A stretch of 64,000 nucleotides of DNA, from the NCBI RefSeq assembly GCF_016482825.1, contig NZ_JAEMNV010000005.1, forward strand, positions 1 through 64,000. The letters are read 5' to 3'. The position numbers were made by a program, and so were the translations under genes. Below are positions 1-9,414 of the stretch, in pieces. Every line of letters starts with the position of its first letter. The stretch's first letter is position 1. The notes beneath the pieces are model-generated. The model saw only the letters and a list, made by a program, of their open reading frames with translations, did not search any database and had not been told where the DNA came from. Source of the DNA: Antrihabitans stalagmiti. GTDB taxonomy: Bacteria; Actinomycetota; Actinomycetes; Mycobacteriales; Mycobacteriaceae.

Positions 1-3000
1 AACGCGTCCCCATCGGCGTCCCCGGCGAGCTCTACCTCGCCGGGGTCCAACTCGCCCGCGGCTACCTCAACCGCCCCGACCTCACCGCCGAACGCTTCGT
101 CGCCGACCCCGCCGACATCGGCGCCCGCATGTACCGCACCGGCGACCTCGTCCGCATCACCGAAACCCCCACCGGAACCGCCCAACTCGAGTTTTTGGGC
201 CGCACCGACTTCCAAGTCAAACTCCGCGGCCTGCGCATCGAACTCGGCGAAATCGAAACCGTTCTCGCTGCCCACCCCAGCGTCGCCCGCGCCGTCGTTG
301 CCGTCATCGGAGACGGCGGCCCCGGCGATCAACTCGCCGCCTACGTCGTCGCCGACAACGGCCAGCCCATCGACACCGCCACCCTCACCGCACACGCCGA
401 AACAGCACTGCCGCAATACATGGTCCCCACCCACATCGTCGAACTCGACCACCTACCCCTAGGCGCCAGCGGCAAACTCGACCGCAAAGCACTCCCCCGC
501 ATCGACACCCACCACACCACCCCCACCTACCGCGCACCCGCCACCCCCACCGAACAAGCCATCGCCGACATCTTCACCGAACTCCTCGACGCCGAACACG
601 TCGGCGCCGACGACAACTTCTTCGAACTCGGCGGCAACTCCCTCATCGGCATGCGCGTCATCGCCCGCACCAACAACGCACTCGACACGAGGTTCGGCGT
701 GCGCGATCTCTTCGAGTACCCATCGGCGTCGGCACTCGCCGCCCGGGCCGCCGAACAGAGCGGTGGGGCGCAACATCCTCCTCTGGTTCCGCAGGAGCGA
801 CCCGAGCGAATTCCGTTGTCGCTTGCGCAGCAACGGATGTGGTTTCTCAACCGTTTCGATCCCGCCTCGGGTGTCAACAACATTCCTGCCGTCATCCGAC
901 TCACAGGCAACCTCGATGTCGCGGCTCTTCGCGCCGCGATTGCCGACGTGGTCGAACGGCACGAGTCGCTGCGGACCGTCTACCCCGACCACGACGGCAC
1001 CGGCTACCAGGTCATCGTGCCTGCGGTACAGGCAGTTCCAGAGCTGACCGTGACGCGGGTCGACGAGGACGAATTGCTCGACGTCGTCACACCTTTGGTC
1101 GTCGGCGGCTTCGACACCACCGCCGCGATCCCGTTCCGCGTGGCGTTGCTGCGCCTCGGTGCGGACGAATATGTCTTGGTCGTCGTCGTCCATCACATTG
1201 CGGCAGACGGCTTCTCGATCGCCCCACTAACGCGTGATGTGATGCTCGCCTACTCGGCGCGTGCTGCCGGCATCGGACCGGTGTGGACGCCGCTTGCCGT
1301 CCAGTACGCGGACTTCGCGATCTGGCAACGCACCGTCCTCGGCGACGAGGACGATCCCGACTCCATCGCCAGCAAGCAACTCACCTACTGGCGCACGCAG
1401 CTCGCCGGCCTGCCCGATCAGCTCGACCTTCCGGCCGACCGGCCGCGTCCACAGGTCGCCTCGCAACGCGGTGCCCGGTTGCCGTTCACGATCGACGAGG
1501 ACGTTCGTGCCGGTTTGGAAGCCATTGCCCGCGCCCGCAACTCGACACTGTTTATGGTCGTGCATGCCGCGCTCGCGACGTTGCTGGCACGTCTCAGCGG
1601 TACGACCGACATCGTGATCGGCACCCCGATCGCCGGCCGCGGCGAGCGTGACCTCGACGACGTGATCGGAATGTTCGTCAACACCTTGGTGCTGCGCACC
1701 GAGGTCGAACCGAGCTTGCCGTTCGCCGGGTTGGTCGACCGCACGCGCACAAACGATTTGAGTGCCTTCGCGCACGCTGATGTGCCGTTCGAGCGTCTCG
1801 TCGACGTGCTCAATCCTGCGCGCTCGACCGCTCGCCACCCCCTCTTCCAAGTGATGCTGACGTTCCAGAACTTTGCCAGCACCTCCCTCGAGCTGCCGGG
1901 TCTGAGCATCTCTGCCGTCGACTTCGATGTGCACACAGCGAAATTCGATCTCGGCTTCCTACTCACCGACTACCGCGACGAAGCAGGCGCGCACGCGGGA
2001 ATGGTCGGATCGATCACCTACGCAACGGATCTCTTCGACGAAACTACGGTCCAGTCGTTTGCGGACCGCTTCGTGTCGCTGCTGACAACGATCAGCGCAG
2101 ATCCGCAGCAACCGGTCGGCGACATCGACATCCTGCGCCCCGACGAGCGGTTGACGCTGCGGGACAACGGCACCGGCACGGATCTCGACGTAGACCCGGC
2201 GGCGACCCTGGTAGCGCTCTTCGACGCCCAGGTTGCCCGCACCCCTGATGCTGTTGCACTGGTATCGGATTCGGAAACGCTCACCTACGCCGAGTTCGAC
2301 GACCGCGTCAATCGGCTGGCGCGCTGGCTGATTGCCGCGGGTGTCGGACCGGAGTCGACGGTCGGGGTGGCGATCCGGCGCAGCATCGACCTCGTGATCG
2401 CCATGTACGCGGTAACGAAGGCCGGCGGCGCCTACGTCCCGATCGATCCCGATCAACCCGCGGAGCGCATCGGTTATGTCGCGTCGATCGCAGACCCGGT
2501 CTGCGTACTGACGTCGGGCAACGGCGTCGAGTTCGATGGTTGGTCAGGCCAGATCATCGATACCATGACGCTGGATGTGTCGGGTCTCGGTGCGGCTACG
2601 ATCACCGACGCCGACCGCATCGCGCCACTGCGGCCGCAGAACACCGCCTACGTACTGTTCACCTCCGGTTCGACCGGTAGGCCCAAAGGTGTTGCGGTTG
2701 CTCATGAATCCGTCGCTGCAGGGTTTGCGTGGCGGCAAGATCGGGTACCGCTCGGGTCCGACGATGCGGTGCTGCAGAAGACGCCGTTCACCTTCGATGC
2801 ATCCGTCCGCGAATTTTGGTGGCCGTTGCTCGTCGGCAGCCGACTCGTCGTTCCGACGCCCGAAGGGCACCGGGATCCGCAGTACCTGGCCTCGATGATC
2901 AGCCGACATCGGATCACCTTCATGCATTTCGTGCCGTCGATGCTGGAACTGTTCGTCCCAGCCGTTTCCCGCGACGACGTCGCATCCCTGCGCTGGGTGA

Positions 3001-4739
3001 TCTGCGGCGGCGAGCCCCTCACACCACGATTGGTGTCGGCGCTGAAGTCGGTCAGCGACGCTGAGTTCCGCAACGAGTACGGACCGACCGAAGGCACGGT
3101 CAGCATCACACGGAGTCGTCCACTGTCCACCTCGACCGGCCCGACCATACCGATCGGTGGACCCGTCCCCAATTCGCATGTATACGTGCTGGATTCACGC
3201 CTGCAGCCGGTTCCGGTCGGTGTGCCCGGCGAGTTGTATCTGGCCGGAAGCCAATTGGCGCGCGGCTACCAGGCGAGGCCCGACCTTACCGCCGCAAGAT
3301 TCGTACCCGATCCAACCGGCTCAGCCGGCGAACGGATGTATCGCACAGGTGATCTCGTCCGGTGGCGTTCGGATGGCCAGATCGACTTCCTCGGCCGCAC
3401 CGACTTCCAGGTGAAGTTGCGTGGCCTGCGCATCGAACTCGGCGAGATCGAAGAATTGCTGACCGAGCAGGCCACGATCTCGCAGACCGTTGCCGTCGTC
3501 CGCGCCGACGCCCAGGTCGGCGATCAGTTGGTTGCCTACCTCGTCGGTGCCGCTGGCTACGCCGTCGACGTCGAGACCGTTCGCGCAGAACTCGGTCGGC
3601 GAGTCCCCTCCTATATGGTGCCGACCGCGTTTGTGGTGCTCGACGCGTTGCCGTTGAATCCCAGCGGCAAGCTCGATCGAAAAGCGTTGCCGGATCCGGT
3701 CTTCGAGGCGAAAACCTACCGTGAGCCGACCAGTCCGATCGAGCACACCGTCGCGACGATCTTCGCCGACGTACTCGGCGTCGAGCGAGTCGGCCTCGAC
3801 GACGACTTCTTCGAACTCGGCGGCAACTCCCTTGTCGCAGTCCGTGCTACGCAGCGATTGAAAGACGCGCTCGGAACCCGGGTCGCACTGCAGTGGTTGT
3901 TCACCGATCGCACCGTTGCCGAGTTGGCCTCGCGTTTGGTGAAACCCGCATCGGCTGCAGACGACGACTCTGGCCTCGGAGTACTTATTCCGTTGCGCCC
4001 GACCGGAACTGCCGAACCGCTGTTCTGCATCCATCCGCTGTTCGGGCTGGCGTGGGCGTATCTCGGACTCGCGCAGTACATCGATCGCGATCGACCGGTC
4101 TACGGTTTGCAGTCGCCCGCGATACTGGAGCCGGTCTTCGAGTACCGGTCGTTCGACGAGCTCGCGGCGCGATACGTTCGCGAGATCCAGACCAAACAAC
4201 CGGAGGGGCCGTATCACCTCCTCGGTTGGTCACTCGGCGGCGTCATCGCCCACGCCGTTGCTGTGCAGCTACAGCAGGCGGGCCACGAGGTCGAACTGCT
4301 CGGATTGATGGACGCGACACCCGAATCCGATTTCGAGGTGTTCGCGCGGGAACTCACCGACCACCTCCGGGCCCTCGGGATCACGCTGCCCGACGATGGC
4401 AACCTGTCCGAGATATCGCTCGAACGTGCGCGGGAGATCCTGGCCACCTACCAGGACGTTCCGGACATGATCACACCTGAACACGTCCAGCGCATCTTCG
4501 CCGGTGCCGTCGCGATGGTGCGGCTGGAAGAACAGCACGAGTTCGGGGTCTTCGCCGGCGATCTCGCGTTCTTCAGTGCAGCACTGGACAACCCGGAGCC
4601 AGAGGACGCCGCACTGAAATGGCAACCCTATGTGTCCGGCCGGGTCGTCAACTACGAGATACCGACGGCGCACGGCACGATGCTCGACCCTGCCTCACTT
4701 GATGTGCTCGGCCCGTACCTGAACGAAAACCTGACCTAG
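1..4739 (+). CDS. Nonribosomal peptide synthetase, 3' end (partial)
   Basis: The frame is open from base 3 and runs off the left edge, giving at least 1578 residues. Domain order with rough positions in the visible part: end of an adenylation domain (1-165, with the A8 and GKLDRKAL A10 motifs), peptidyl carrier (180-250, FFELGGNSL around the phosphopantetheine serine), condensation domain (265-700, HHIAADG at about 397), full adenylation domain (735-1210, FTSGSTGRPKG at about 885), second carrier (1235-1305), and type I thioesterase (1340-1578). The thioesterase has GWSLGG (Ser), an Asp in LMDATP and a His in TAHGTML. The terminal thioesterase marks the end of the assembly line, so this module adds the last residue and releases the product. 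No epimerase or methyltransferase domain is seen. Codon use changes abruptly near base 685. The stop codon overlaps that of the convergent GNAT gene. Confidence 0.95.
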   Translation, partial: RVPIGVPGELYLAGVQLARGYLNRPDLTAERFVADPADIGARMYRTGDLVRITETPTGTAQLEFLGRTDFQVKLRGLRIELGEIETVLAAHPSVARAVVAVIGDGGPGDQLAAYVVADNGQPIDTATLTAHAETALPQYMVPTHIVELDHLPLGASGKLDRKALPRIDTHHTTPTYRAPATPTEQAIADIFTELLDAEHVGADDNFFELGGNSLIGMRVIARTNNALDTRFGVRDLFEYPSASALAARAAEQSGGAQHPPLVPQERPERIPLSLAQQRMWFLNRFDPASGVNNIPAVIRLTGNLDVAALRAAIADVVERHESLRTVYPDHDGTGYQVIVPAVQAVPELTVTRVDEDELLDVVTPLVVGGFDTTAAIPFRVALLRLGADEYVLVVVVHHIAADGFSIAPLTRDVMLAYSARAAGIGPVWTPLAVQYADFAIWQRTVLGDEDDPDSIASKQLTYWRTQLAGLPDQLDLPADRPRPQVASQRGARLPFTIDEDVRAGLEAIARARNSTLFMVVHAALATLLARLSGTTDIVIGTPIAGRGERDLDDVIGMFVNTLVLRTEVEPSLPFAGLVDRTRTNDLSAFAHADVPFERLVDVLNPARSTARHPLFQVMLTFQNFASTSLELPGLSISAVDFDVHTAKFDLGFLLTDYRDEAGAHAGMVGSITYATDLFDETTVQSFADRFVSLLTTISADPQQPVGDIDILRPDERLTLRDNGTGTDLDVDPAATLVALFDAQVARTPDAVALVSDSETLTYAEFDDRVNRLARWLIAAGVGPESTVGVAIRRSIDLVIAMYAVTKAGGAYVPIDPDQPAERIGYVASIADPVCVLTSGNGVEFDGWSGQIIDTMTLDVSGLGAATITDADRIAPLRPQNTAYVLFTSGSTGRPKGVAVAHESVAAGFAWRQDRVPLGSDDAVLQKTPFTFDASVREFWWPLLVGSRLVVPTPEGHRDPQYLASMISRHRITFMHFVPSMLELFVPAVSRDDVASLRWVICGGEPLTPRLVSALKSVSDAEFRNEYGPTEGTVSITRSRPLSTSTGPTIPIGGPVPNSHVYVLDSRLQPVPVGVPGELYLAGSQLARGYQARPDLTAARFVPDPTGSAGERMYRTGDLVRWRSDGQIDFLGRTDFQVKLRGLRIELGEIEELLTEQATISQTVAVVRADAQVGDQLVAYLVGAAGYAVDVETVRAELGRRVPSYMVPTAFVVLDALPLNPSGKLDRKALPDPVFEAKTYREPTSPIEHTVATIFADVLGVERVGLDDDFFELGGNSLVAVRATQRLKDALGTRVALQWLFTDRTVAELASRLVKPASAADDDSGLGVLIPLRPTGTAEPLFCIHPLFGLAWAYLGLAQYIDRDRPVYGLQSPAILEPVFEYRSFDELAARYVREIQTKQPEGPYHLLGWSLGGVIAHAVAVQLQQAGHEVELLGLMDATPESDFEVFARELTDHLRALGITLPDDGNLSEISLERAREILATYQDVPDMITPEHVQRIFAGAVAMVRLEEQHEFGVFAGDLAFFSAALDNPEPEDAALKWQPYVSGRVVNYEIPTAHGTMLDPASLDVLGPYLNENLT

Positions 4740-5965
4740 GTGGTTCGAGTGTTCGAGTAGCGAGTCTTTGTGATCGCCCACAGCTCATGGTCTTTGCGGA
4801 TACCGCCGACCGCGCGGTATTGCGTCAAAGTGCCCTCGTGCACCATGCCGAGGTGCTCGACGAGACGCCGCATCCGCTCGTCGCCGACGACGACCAACGC
4901 CCAAATGCGTTCGCAGCCAACCTCGAAGGCATAGTCGACCATCAGCTCGGCGCCGGCTTTCTCGATATTCGTCGCCGCCGAGTCGGTGGCAAGGCCGAAC
5001 TCTGCGCTGAGTCCACTGATCAGTCGCAGCCAGGTCTGTCCGACCAGGTTCCCGTCCACTTCGATTGCCAGCGCTAGTTCGGGGTCGGAGTCCGGTGCAA
5101 TCGCGCTCAGCACTCCTGAGTCCGACTTGCGAACGTTGCGCAGCGAGACATTGCCTGCCGCAGTCGCTTTCGGACCACGTGCAACCTTCGGACTGCGCTG
5201 TATCTTCTGCAATACCGAGTGGGCCAGCAGTTCGTAATTGAACTTGGCGGTGTAGCGTGCCACAGCGAAAGCCGAAGGGCCGCCAGACGAATCGACCTCT
5301 ACGGCCTCGGTGGGAGCAGCAGGTTTGACGCGGTCGATCGCTCGTTTCGCGAATCCGCCTTCCGGCTTGTCCGCACGGAGCAGGGTCCAAAAGTTGTACG
5401 GCTTGCGCTCGCCCCCTGCATCGAAGAACTCGTCCATGGTCGCTTCGTGCTTCATTCCGAGTGCTTCCGACGCACGCGTGGCAGGCAGATTCGCCGTACC
5501 CGTTGCAGCCGTGATCACGTCCATTCCGAGCACGTCGAACCCGAAATCGGCCAGCATCGCCGTTGCCAGTTTCGCGACCCCACCACGTGCGACATGAGAG
5601 TCGAGCCAAACACTCAGCTCGCCGACAGGGGTCCCGATCTCGGACCAGGTGATCGCGCACTCGCCTGCAAAGATGCCGTCGACCTCGATCGCAAACGGGA
5701 CGGACCGTCCAGCCTTCTGCCCTTTTCGCAGCGCGAGGCAACGCCTGACCCACTCTTCGGGACTGTGCCGAACTTCCCATTCCAACGGCGAACTCGGGGC
5801 ATACGGCTCGTTGAACTCGCGGTCGCGCAACCGGATCCGCCGCCATTGCGCAGCGTCCGAGACGCGCAGCAGACGCAGCACGACCGACCGACCGTTGATC
5901 ACCTGAGGACCTAGTTGGGACGCCTCGGCGATGAGCTTGATCAGCTCCGACTTGCTGGGCGCCAT
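4736..5965 (-). CDS. Double-GNAT acetyltransferase-like protein (tandem copy 1)
   Basis: 409 residues from the ATG at 5965. This start matches the N-terminus of the neighbouring paralogue (M-x-S-E-L-I-K); an ORF can be opened 44 codons further up but lacks this match. The N-terminal half (about 20-190) is a RimJ/RimL-like GNAT domain with an R-x-RDREFNEPYAPSSP region and an acetyl-CoA-loop-like GGVAKLATAML. The C-terminal half (about 270-400) looks like a second, degenerate GNAT fold ending in a conserved VEHLGMVHEGTL segment. The substrate is unknown. It follows an 80 bp gap after the upstream paralogue on the same strand and ends tail to tail with the NRPS gene, sharing the CTAG that contains both stop codons. 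A role in modifying or resisting the NRPS product is possible but only inferred. Confidence 0.8.
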   Translation of the reverse strand: MAPSKSELIKLIAEASQLGPQVINGRSVVLRLLRVSDAAQWRRIRLRDREFNEPYAPSSPLEWEVRHSPEEWVRRCLALRKGQKAGRSVPFAIEVDGIFAGECAITWSEIGTPVGELSVWLDSHVARGGVAKLATAMLADFGFDVLGMDVITAATGTANLPATRASEALGMKHEATMDEFFDAGGERKPYNFWTLLRADKPEGGFAKRAIDRVKPAAPTEAVEVDSSGGPSAFAVARYTAKFNYELLAHSVLQKIQRSPKVARGPKATAAGNVSLRNVRKSDSGVLSAIAPDSDPELALAIEVDGNLVGQTWLRLISGLSAEFGLATDSAATNIEKAGAELMVDYAFEVGCERIWALVVVGDERMRRLVEHLGMVHEGTLTQYRAVGGIRKDHELWAITKTRYSNTRTT

Positions 5966-6015
5966 CAGGAGATCGATCCGATGAAGTTTGGGCACTCGTA
6001 GGTTCGCACCGGTCG

Positions 6016-6021
6016 ATAATA
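6016..6021 (-). promoter_or_regulatory. Candidate -10 box of the first double-GNAT gene
   Basis: On the minus strand this reads TATTAT followed by CGACCG, about 50 nt before the start at 5965. The paralogous gene has the almost identical TAGTATCGACCG at the same relative place, so the promoter seems to have been duplicated with the gene. No good -35 box is seen. Confidence 0.4.
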
Positions 6022-6045
6022 CGTCCGGCGGTGGGCTACCGTTCG

Positions 6046-7287
6046 TTACAACTGAACGGTCGACCGATTCGAGTAGCGAGTTCTCGTAATGGCCCATAGC
6101 TCATGGTCTTTGCGGACGCCATCAACCTCGCGGTACTGCGTCAACGTACCTTCGTGCACCATTCCAAGGTGCTCGACAAGCTGTCGCAATCGCACGTCGC
6201 CGACGACGGCCGGCACCCAAATGCGTTCGCAACCAACCTCGAAGGCGTACTCCACCATCAAGTCGGCAGCCGCTTTCTCGACGTCAGGTGCGGCCGATGC
6301 GGTGAACAGTCCGAGCTCGGCACTCAATCCATTGATCAGTCGCAGCCACGTCTGACCAACAAGCTTGCCGTCCAACTCGATCGACAAGGGAAGCTCGGGA
6401 ACAACGTCCACCGGCGCTATCGCGCGCAACGCGCGGGCGTCGGATCTGCGAACATTGCGCAGCTCGACGTTGCCCGCTGCAACCGACTTCGGCCCACGCG
6501 CGACCTTTGGACTGTGCTGTAGCCGGCGAAGTATCGCGGACACTGTCGATTCGTAAGTGAACTTGGCGGTGTAGAGCGCAACAGCCAAGGCCGAAGGACC
6601 GCCGGCCGAGTCAACCTCGGCGACTTCTGCGGGAGCAGCAGGTCGGACGCTGTCGATTGCTAGCTTGGCAAACCCACCCTGCTGCTTGTCCGCGCGCAGC
6701 AGCGTCCAAAAGTTGTATTGCTTACGCTCGCCTCCTGCATCGAAGTATTCCTCCATCGTGGCCTCATGGCGCATGCCAAGTGTCTTGCAGCCGTGCGACG
6801 CCGGATAATTCGAGGTGCCAGTCGCCGCTGTGACAACCGCGAGTTGCAACCGATCAAACGCGAAATCGACGATCATCGCCGCCGCTAGTTTACCGACACC
6901 GCCCCGTGCCGCTCGAGCGTCGAGCCAGATACTCAACTCCGCGATAGGCGTGCCGATTTCGGTCCAGGTAATCGCGCATTCGCCGGCAAACCTGCCATCC
7001 ACTTCGACAACGAACGGGACGGTGCGCCCGGCCTTCTGCGCCTTACGTAGCGCCAAACATCGGCGCACCCACTGTTCAGGAACATGCTGCGCTTCCCAAC
7101 CCAGAGGCGAACTCGGCGCATACGGCTCGTTGAAGTCGCGGTCACGAAGCCTGAGTCGCTGCCAGTCCTGTGCATCCGAGAAGCGCGCCTGACGCAGGAC
7201 GACGGACCGACCGTTGACTATTCGCGGACCTAATGGCGATGTTTCGCCGATCCGCTTGATCAGCTCCGAAGAACTGGGCAGCGCCAC
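6046..7287 (-). CDS. Double-GNAT acetyltransferase-like protein (tandem copy 2)
   Basis: 413 residues from a GTG at 7287. It is a clear paralogue of the next gene downstream, collinear over the whole length and with long nearly identical blocks (for example RDRDFNEPYAPSSP and VEHLGMVHEGTL). Like it, the protein has an N-terminal RimJ-like GNAT domain and a C-terminal GNAT-like domain joined by a segment rich in Pro, Ala and Ser (about 215-260). An own promoter is visible 50 nt upstream. The substrate cannot be told from the sequence. The pair probably arose by tandem duplication of a gene that was itself an internal duplication. Confidence 0.8.
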   Translation of the reverse strand: MALPSSSELIKRIGETSPLGPRIVNGRSVVLRQARFSDAQDWQRLRLRDRDFNEPYAPSSPLGWEAQHVPEQWVRRCLALRKAQKAGRTVPFVVEVDGRFAGECAITWTEIGTPIAELSIWLDARAARGGVGKLAAAMIVDFAFDRLQLAVVTAATGTSNYPASHGCKTLGMRHEATMEEYFDAGGERKQYNFWTLLRADKQQGGFAKLAIDSVRPAAPAEVAEVDSAGGPSALAVALYTAKFTYESTVSAILRRLQHSPKVARGPKSVAAGNVELRNVRRSDARALRAIAPVDVVPELPLSIELDGKLVGQTWLRLINGLSAELGLFTASAAPDVEKAAADLMVEYAFEVGCERIWVPAVVGDVRLRQLVEHLGMVHEGTLTQYREVDGVRKDHELWAITRTRYSNRSTVQL

Positions 7288-7334
7288 TAGGCAACCGAAC
7301 CGGGGACGTGACGATCAGGCGCTGGCATCGGTCG

Positions 7335-7363
7335 ATACTACTTTCCATATGGCGAGCTGTCAG
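7335..7363 (-). promoter_or_regulatory. Promoter of the second double-GNAT gene
   Basis: Minus strand: -35 CTGACA (7358-7363), 17 nt spacer, -10 TAGTAT (7335-7340), then about 47 nt to the GTG at 7287. Both hexamers match the housekeeping actinobacterial consensus closely. Confidence 0.55.
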
Positions 7364-9256
7364 CTATTTCGGTTGGGCGCAACCTATATCCGCCGGTCCG
7401 TCCAACTGCAGGTCCGTCGAGGCCACGGTCGGCTGGAGAAACCTCAGGTGCCCGATCAGAGCCTCCGGCAAGTCACCGATCGGCTGACTGTAGGTGGACC
7501 CATCGGTCATGCTCTGCGCATACAGCGCGAACGCGGACGCTGTATCAGCGTTGAACGCTCCGTAGGTCTGCAAGGCAACGGCAACCATTCGCTGAAACGG
7601 CGTCAGATTGAATTGGTTCAGATCGAGGTTCGGGTCGAGTTGAGCGCGTATGCCCTGCGGTATGCCGTTCGCCGTAGTGCCGTCGGATCGCGTCCCTGGA
7701 TAGAGGTACGACGGCGCACCGATCGGAACCGCGAAGCGCAGCGCATGATCGATCACGCCTGCGCTCACATCCTGCGGGGTGATCAGGCCGCCGAGATAGG
7801 ACAACTCACCACCCGCGTGCGCCGGTCCACTCACGTGGCCGCCCGATCCTGTGTCTACGCGGTACGTCGCCTGGGCGACGGCTGTCTTCTTCGACGCGTT
7901 GAACGTCTGAAACTCGTATTCACACCCGGTCGCCTGGTCGATGATCGCCAGGTGGGAGTCGGAATCCGGACTCGGGCGGTACGACGACAGATACGGAACC
8001 TGAATGTTCTTGTTCTTGTTGGTCACGCGAATCGTGACCTTCGGCGTTCCCGGCGGCGCCCGGTAGATCGGCACGGTCCACGCGTCGTCGTTGACACTGA
8101 TCTGTGAGATGGACGGGTGATTCATCAAGGCGGTGGCCCAACCCGCCGATCGCGAATCGACGACCGCACCTGCGGGCACCGGCGTGTTCCAGAACGAATC
8201 GACCGCAAAGAAGTTACCGTTCGTCGAAGCCACACCGTGGCTCGCGCGCGTTACCGAAAACTCCTCCAGTGCAACGCCGCTCGTGTCGAAATAGCGCACT
8301 TGAACCGTATGCAGGCCGGCCGGAACGGATTTCAGAACCTGATCATCTCCCCAGTAGGACGATGTCCATTTGTCGAGGACCGACTGCCCATCGAGCCAAA
8401 CCCGCACTCCTGCATCACCTGTCGACGCGTTGAAGGCGTAGTTGGCCGTCTGAGGGAAATTCAGCTGCCCGGTGTAGTGGACCGAGAAGTTGTCTGCATT
8501 CACACCAGCGGTAGGCGAACTGGAAAACCTGCCACCCACGGAAAACTCACAACGGTCGACAACCGGCGTTCCGGTTGCGTTCGTGTTGTTGTAGTAGCGA
8601 GCTCGATACTGACCGACCGGACACGGGCTCGTCGGCGGGGGCGTGGTGCTTGTTGTCGTCGGTGGCGGTGTCGTCGTGGTGATGGTCGTTGTCGGCGGTG
8701 GTGTTGTGGTGGTCGGCGGTGTCGTCGTCGCGGGCGGTGTCGTCGTGGTGGGCGGCGGCGTTGTCGTAGGCGGTGTTGTTGTCGCTACGGCCGTCGACAC
8801 GACAGTCACCTTGTCCAACAACAGGTTTCTGTCGCAAGAGGTGCTGAATTTGAACTCGTTCGTGTACTCGACCGATATCGTATGCGAGCCTGCCGAAATG
8901 GCCGACGATGCAACATAGTCCGTCCACGCGGTCGACATGACCGTCATCGTCGCGATAACCGTGCCGTCGACTTTGACTTTCATACTCGGAGCGCCAAGGC
9001 AGAGCTGCGCCTTCGCGCGCACCACGACTTTGGACGAGGCGGCCAAAGTGAATGTCTTCGACGCAGTCGCGTTGCCCAGCAACGTAAGTGCCGATCCCGC
9101 TGAAGCTCCGGTTTGGGCACCGACAACTCCCCCAGCGGTCGGCGTCCAGGTCATCGTTTCAGCCTCGACCGCTGAATCAGCCGACGCGATACCGGGCGCA
9201 ACGACGAGCAACGTGCACACCAGAACCGCCACAACCGCCACGGGGAAAAGCTTCAT
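7364..9256 (-). CDS. Secreted modular protein: CBM-like, Pro/Thr linker, PA14-like, unknown domain
   Basis: 630 residues from the ATG at 9256, chosen because GGAG lies 5 nt upstream; a TTG five codons earlier is less likely. A Sec signal peptide (1-26, ending ASA) is followed by a beta-rich domain (about 28-155) resembling CBM35/36/60 carbohydrate-binding modules (VEAET start, KVKVDG, SAGSHTISVEY). A low-complexity Pro/Thr linker follows (about 160-212), then a PA14-like domain (about 215-340, with YTGQLNFPQTANYAF and VWLDGQSVLD). The C-terminal region (about 345-620) begins FFAVDSFWNTP and contains repeated His and Asp patches (DSDSHLAIID, GPAHAGGE). I do not recognise it; it may be a catalytic or binding domain for polysaccharide. 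The protein is probably exported and bound to a glycan. It stands alone between the GNAT pair and ndh. Confidence 0.85.
   Translation of the reverse strand: MKLFPVAVVAVLVCTLLVVAPGIASADSAVEAETMTWTPTAGGVVGAQTGASAGSALTLLGNATASKTFTLAASSKVVVRAKAQLCLGAPSMKVKVDGTVIATMTVMSTAWTDYVASSAISAGSHTISVEYTNEFKFSTSCDRNLLLDKVTVVSTAVATTTPPTTTPPPTTTTPPATTTPPTTTTPPPTTTITTTTPPPTTTSTTPPPTSPCPVGQYRARYYNNTNATGTPVVDRCEFSVGGRFSSSPTAGVNADNFSVHYTGQLNFPQTANYAFNASTGDAGVRVWLDGQSVLDKWTSSYWGDDQVLKSVPAGLHTVQVRYFDTSGVALEEFSVTRASHGVASTNGNFFAVDSFWNTPVPAGAVVDSRSAGWATALMNHPSISQISVNDDAWTVPIYRAPPGTPKVTIRVTNKNKNIQVPYLSSYRPSPDSDSHLAIIDQATGCEYEFQTFNASKKTAVAQATYRVDTGSGGHVSGPAHAGGELSYLGGLITPQDVSAGVIDHALRFAVPIGAPSYLYPGTRSDGTTANGIPQGIRAQLDPNLDLNQFNLTPFQRMVAVALQTYGAFNADTASAFALYAQSMTDGSTYSQPIGDLPEALIGHLRFLQPTVASTDLQLDGPADIGCAQPK
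8612..8790 (-). repeat. Low-complexity Pro/Thr linker coding repeat
   Basis: The coding strand is a run of ACC/ACG/ACA and CCG/CCC codons giving blocks of TTTPPPTTT. It is the interdomain linker of the secreted protein. It is likely prone to slippage and in-frame length change. Confidence 0.8.
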
Positions 9257-9414
9257 CTCGGCTCCGCCCAAGATTGGCGGCCATATAGGTAAGCCGCATC
9301 TGGTCGGAACGTAGCAGCACTAACTACATATCAGCTGTAACCGAGCCGTGACATTGCAGAACAAACCTAGAGTCTGATTCCCGAAACACCATTCTTGACG
9401 GGGTATTTCGGACT

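Noticed and set aside
8612-8790. Regular GGTGTT/GTCGTC-rich repeats considered as a CRISPR-like or satellite array.
   Set aside because: No spacer structure; it is the coding repeat of a Pro/Thr linker.
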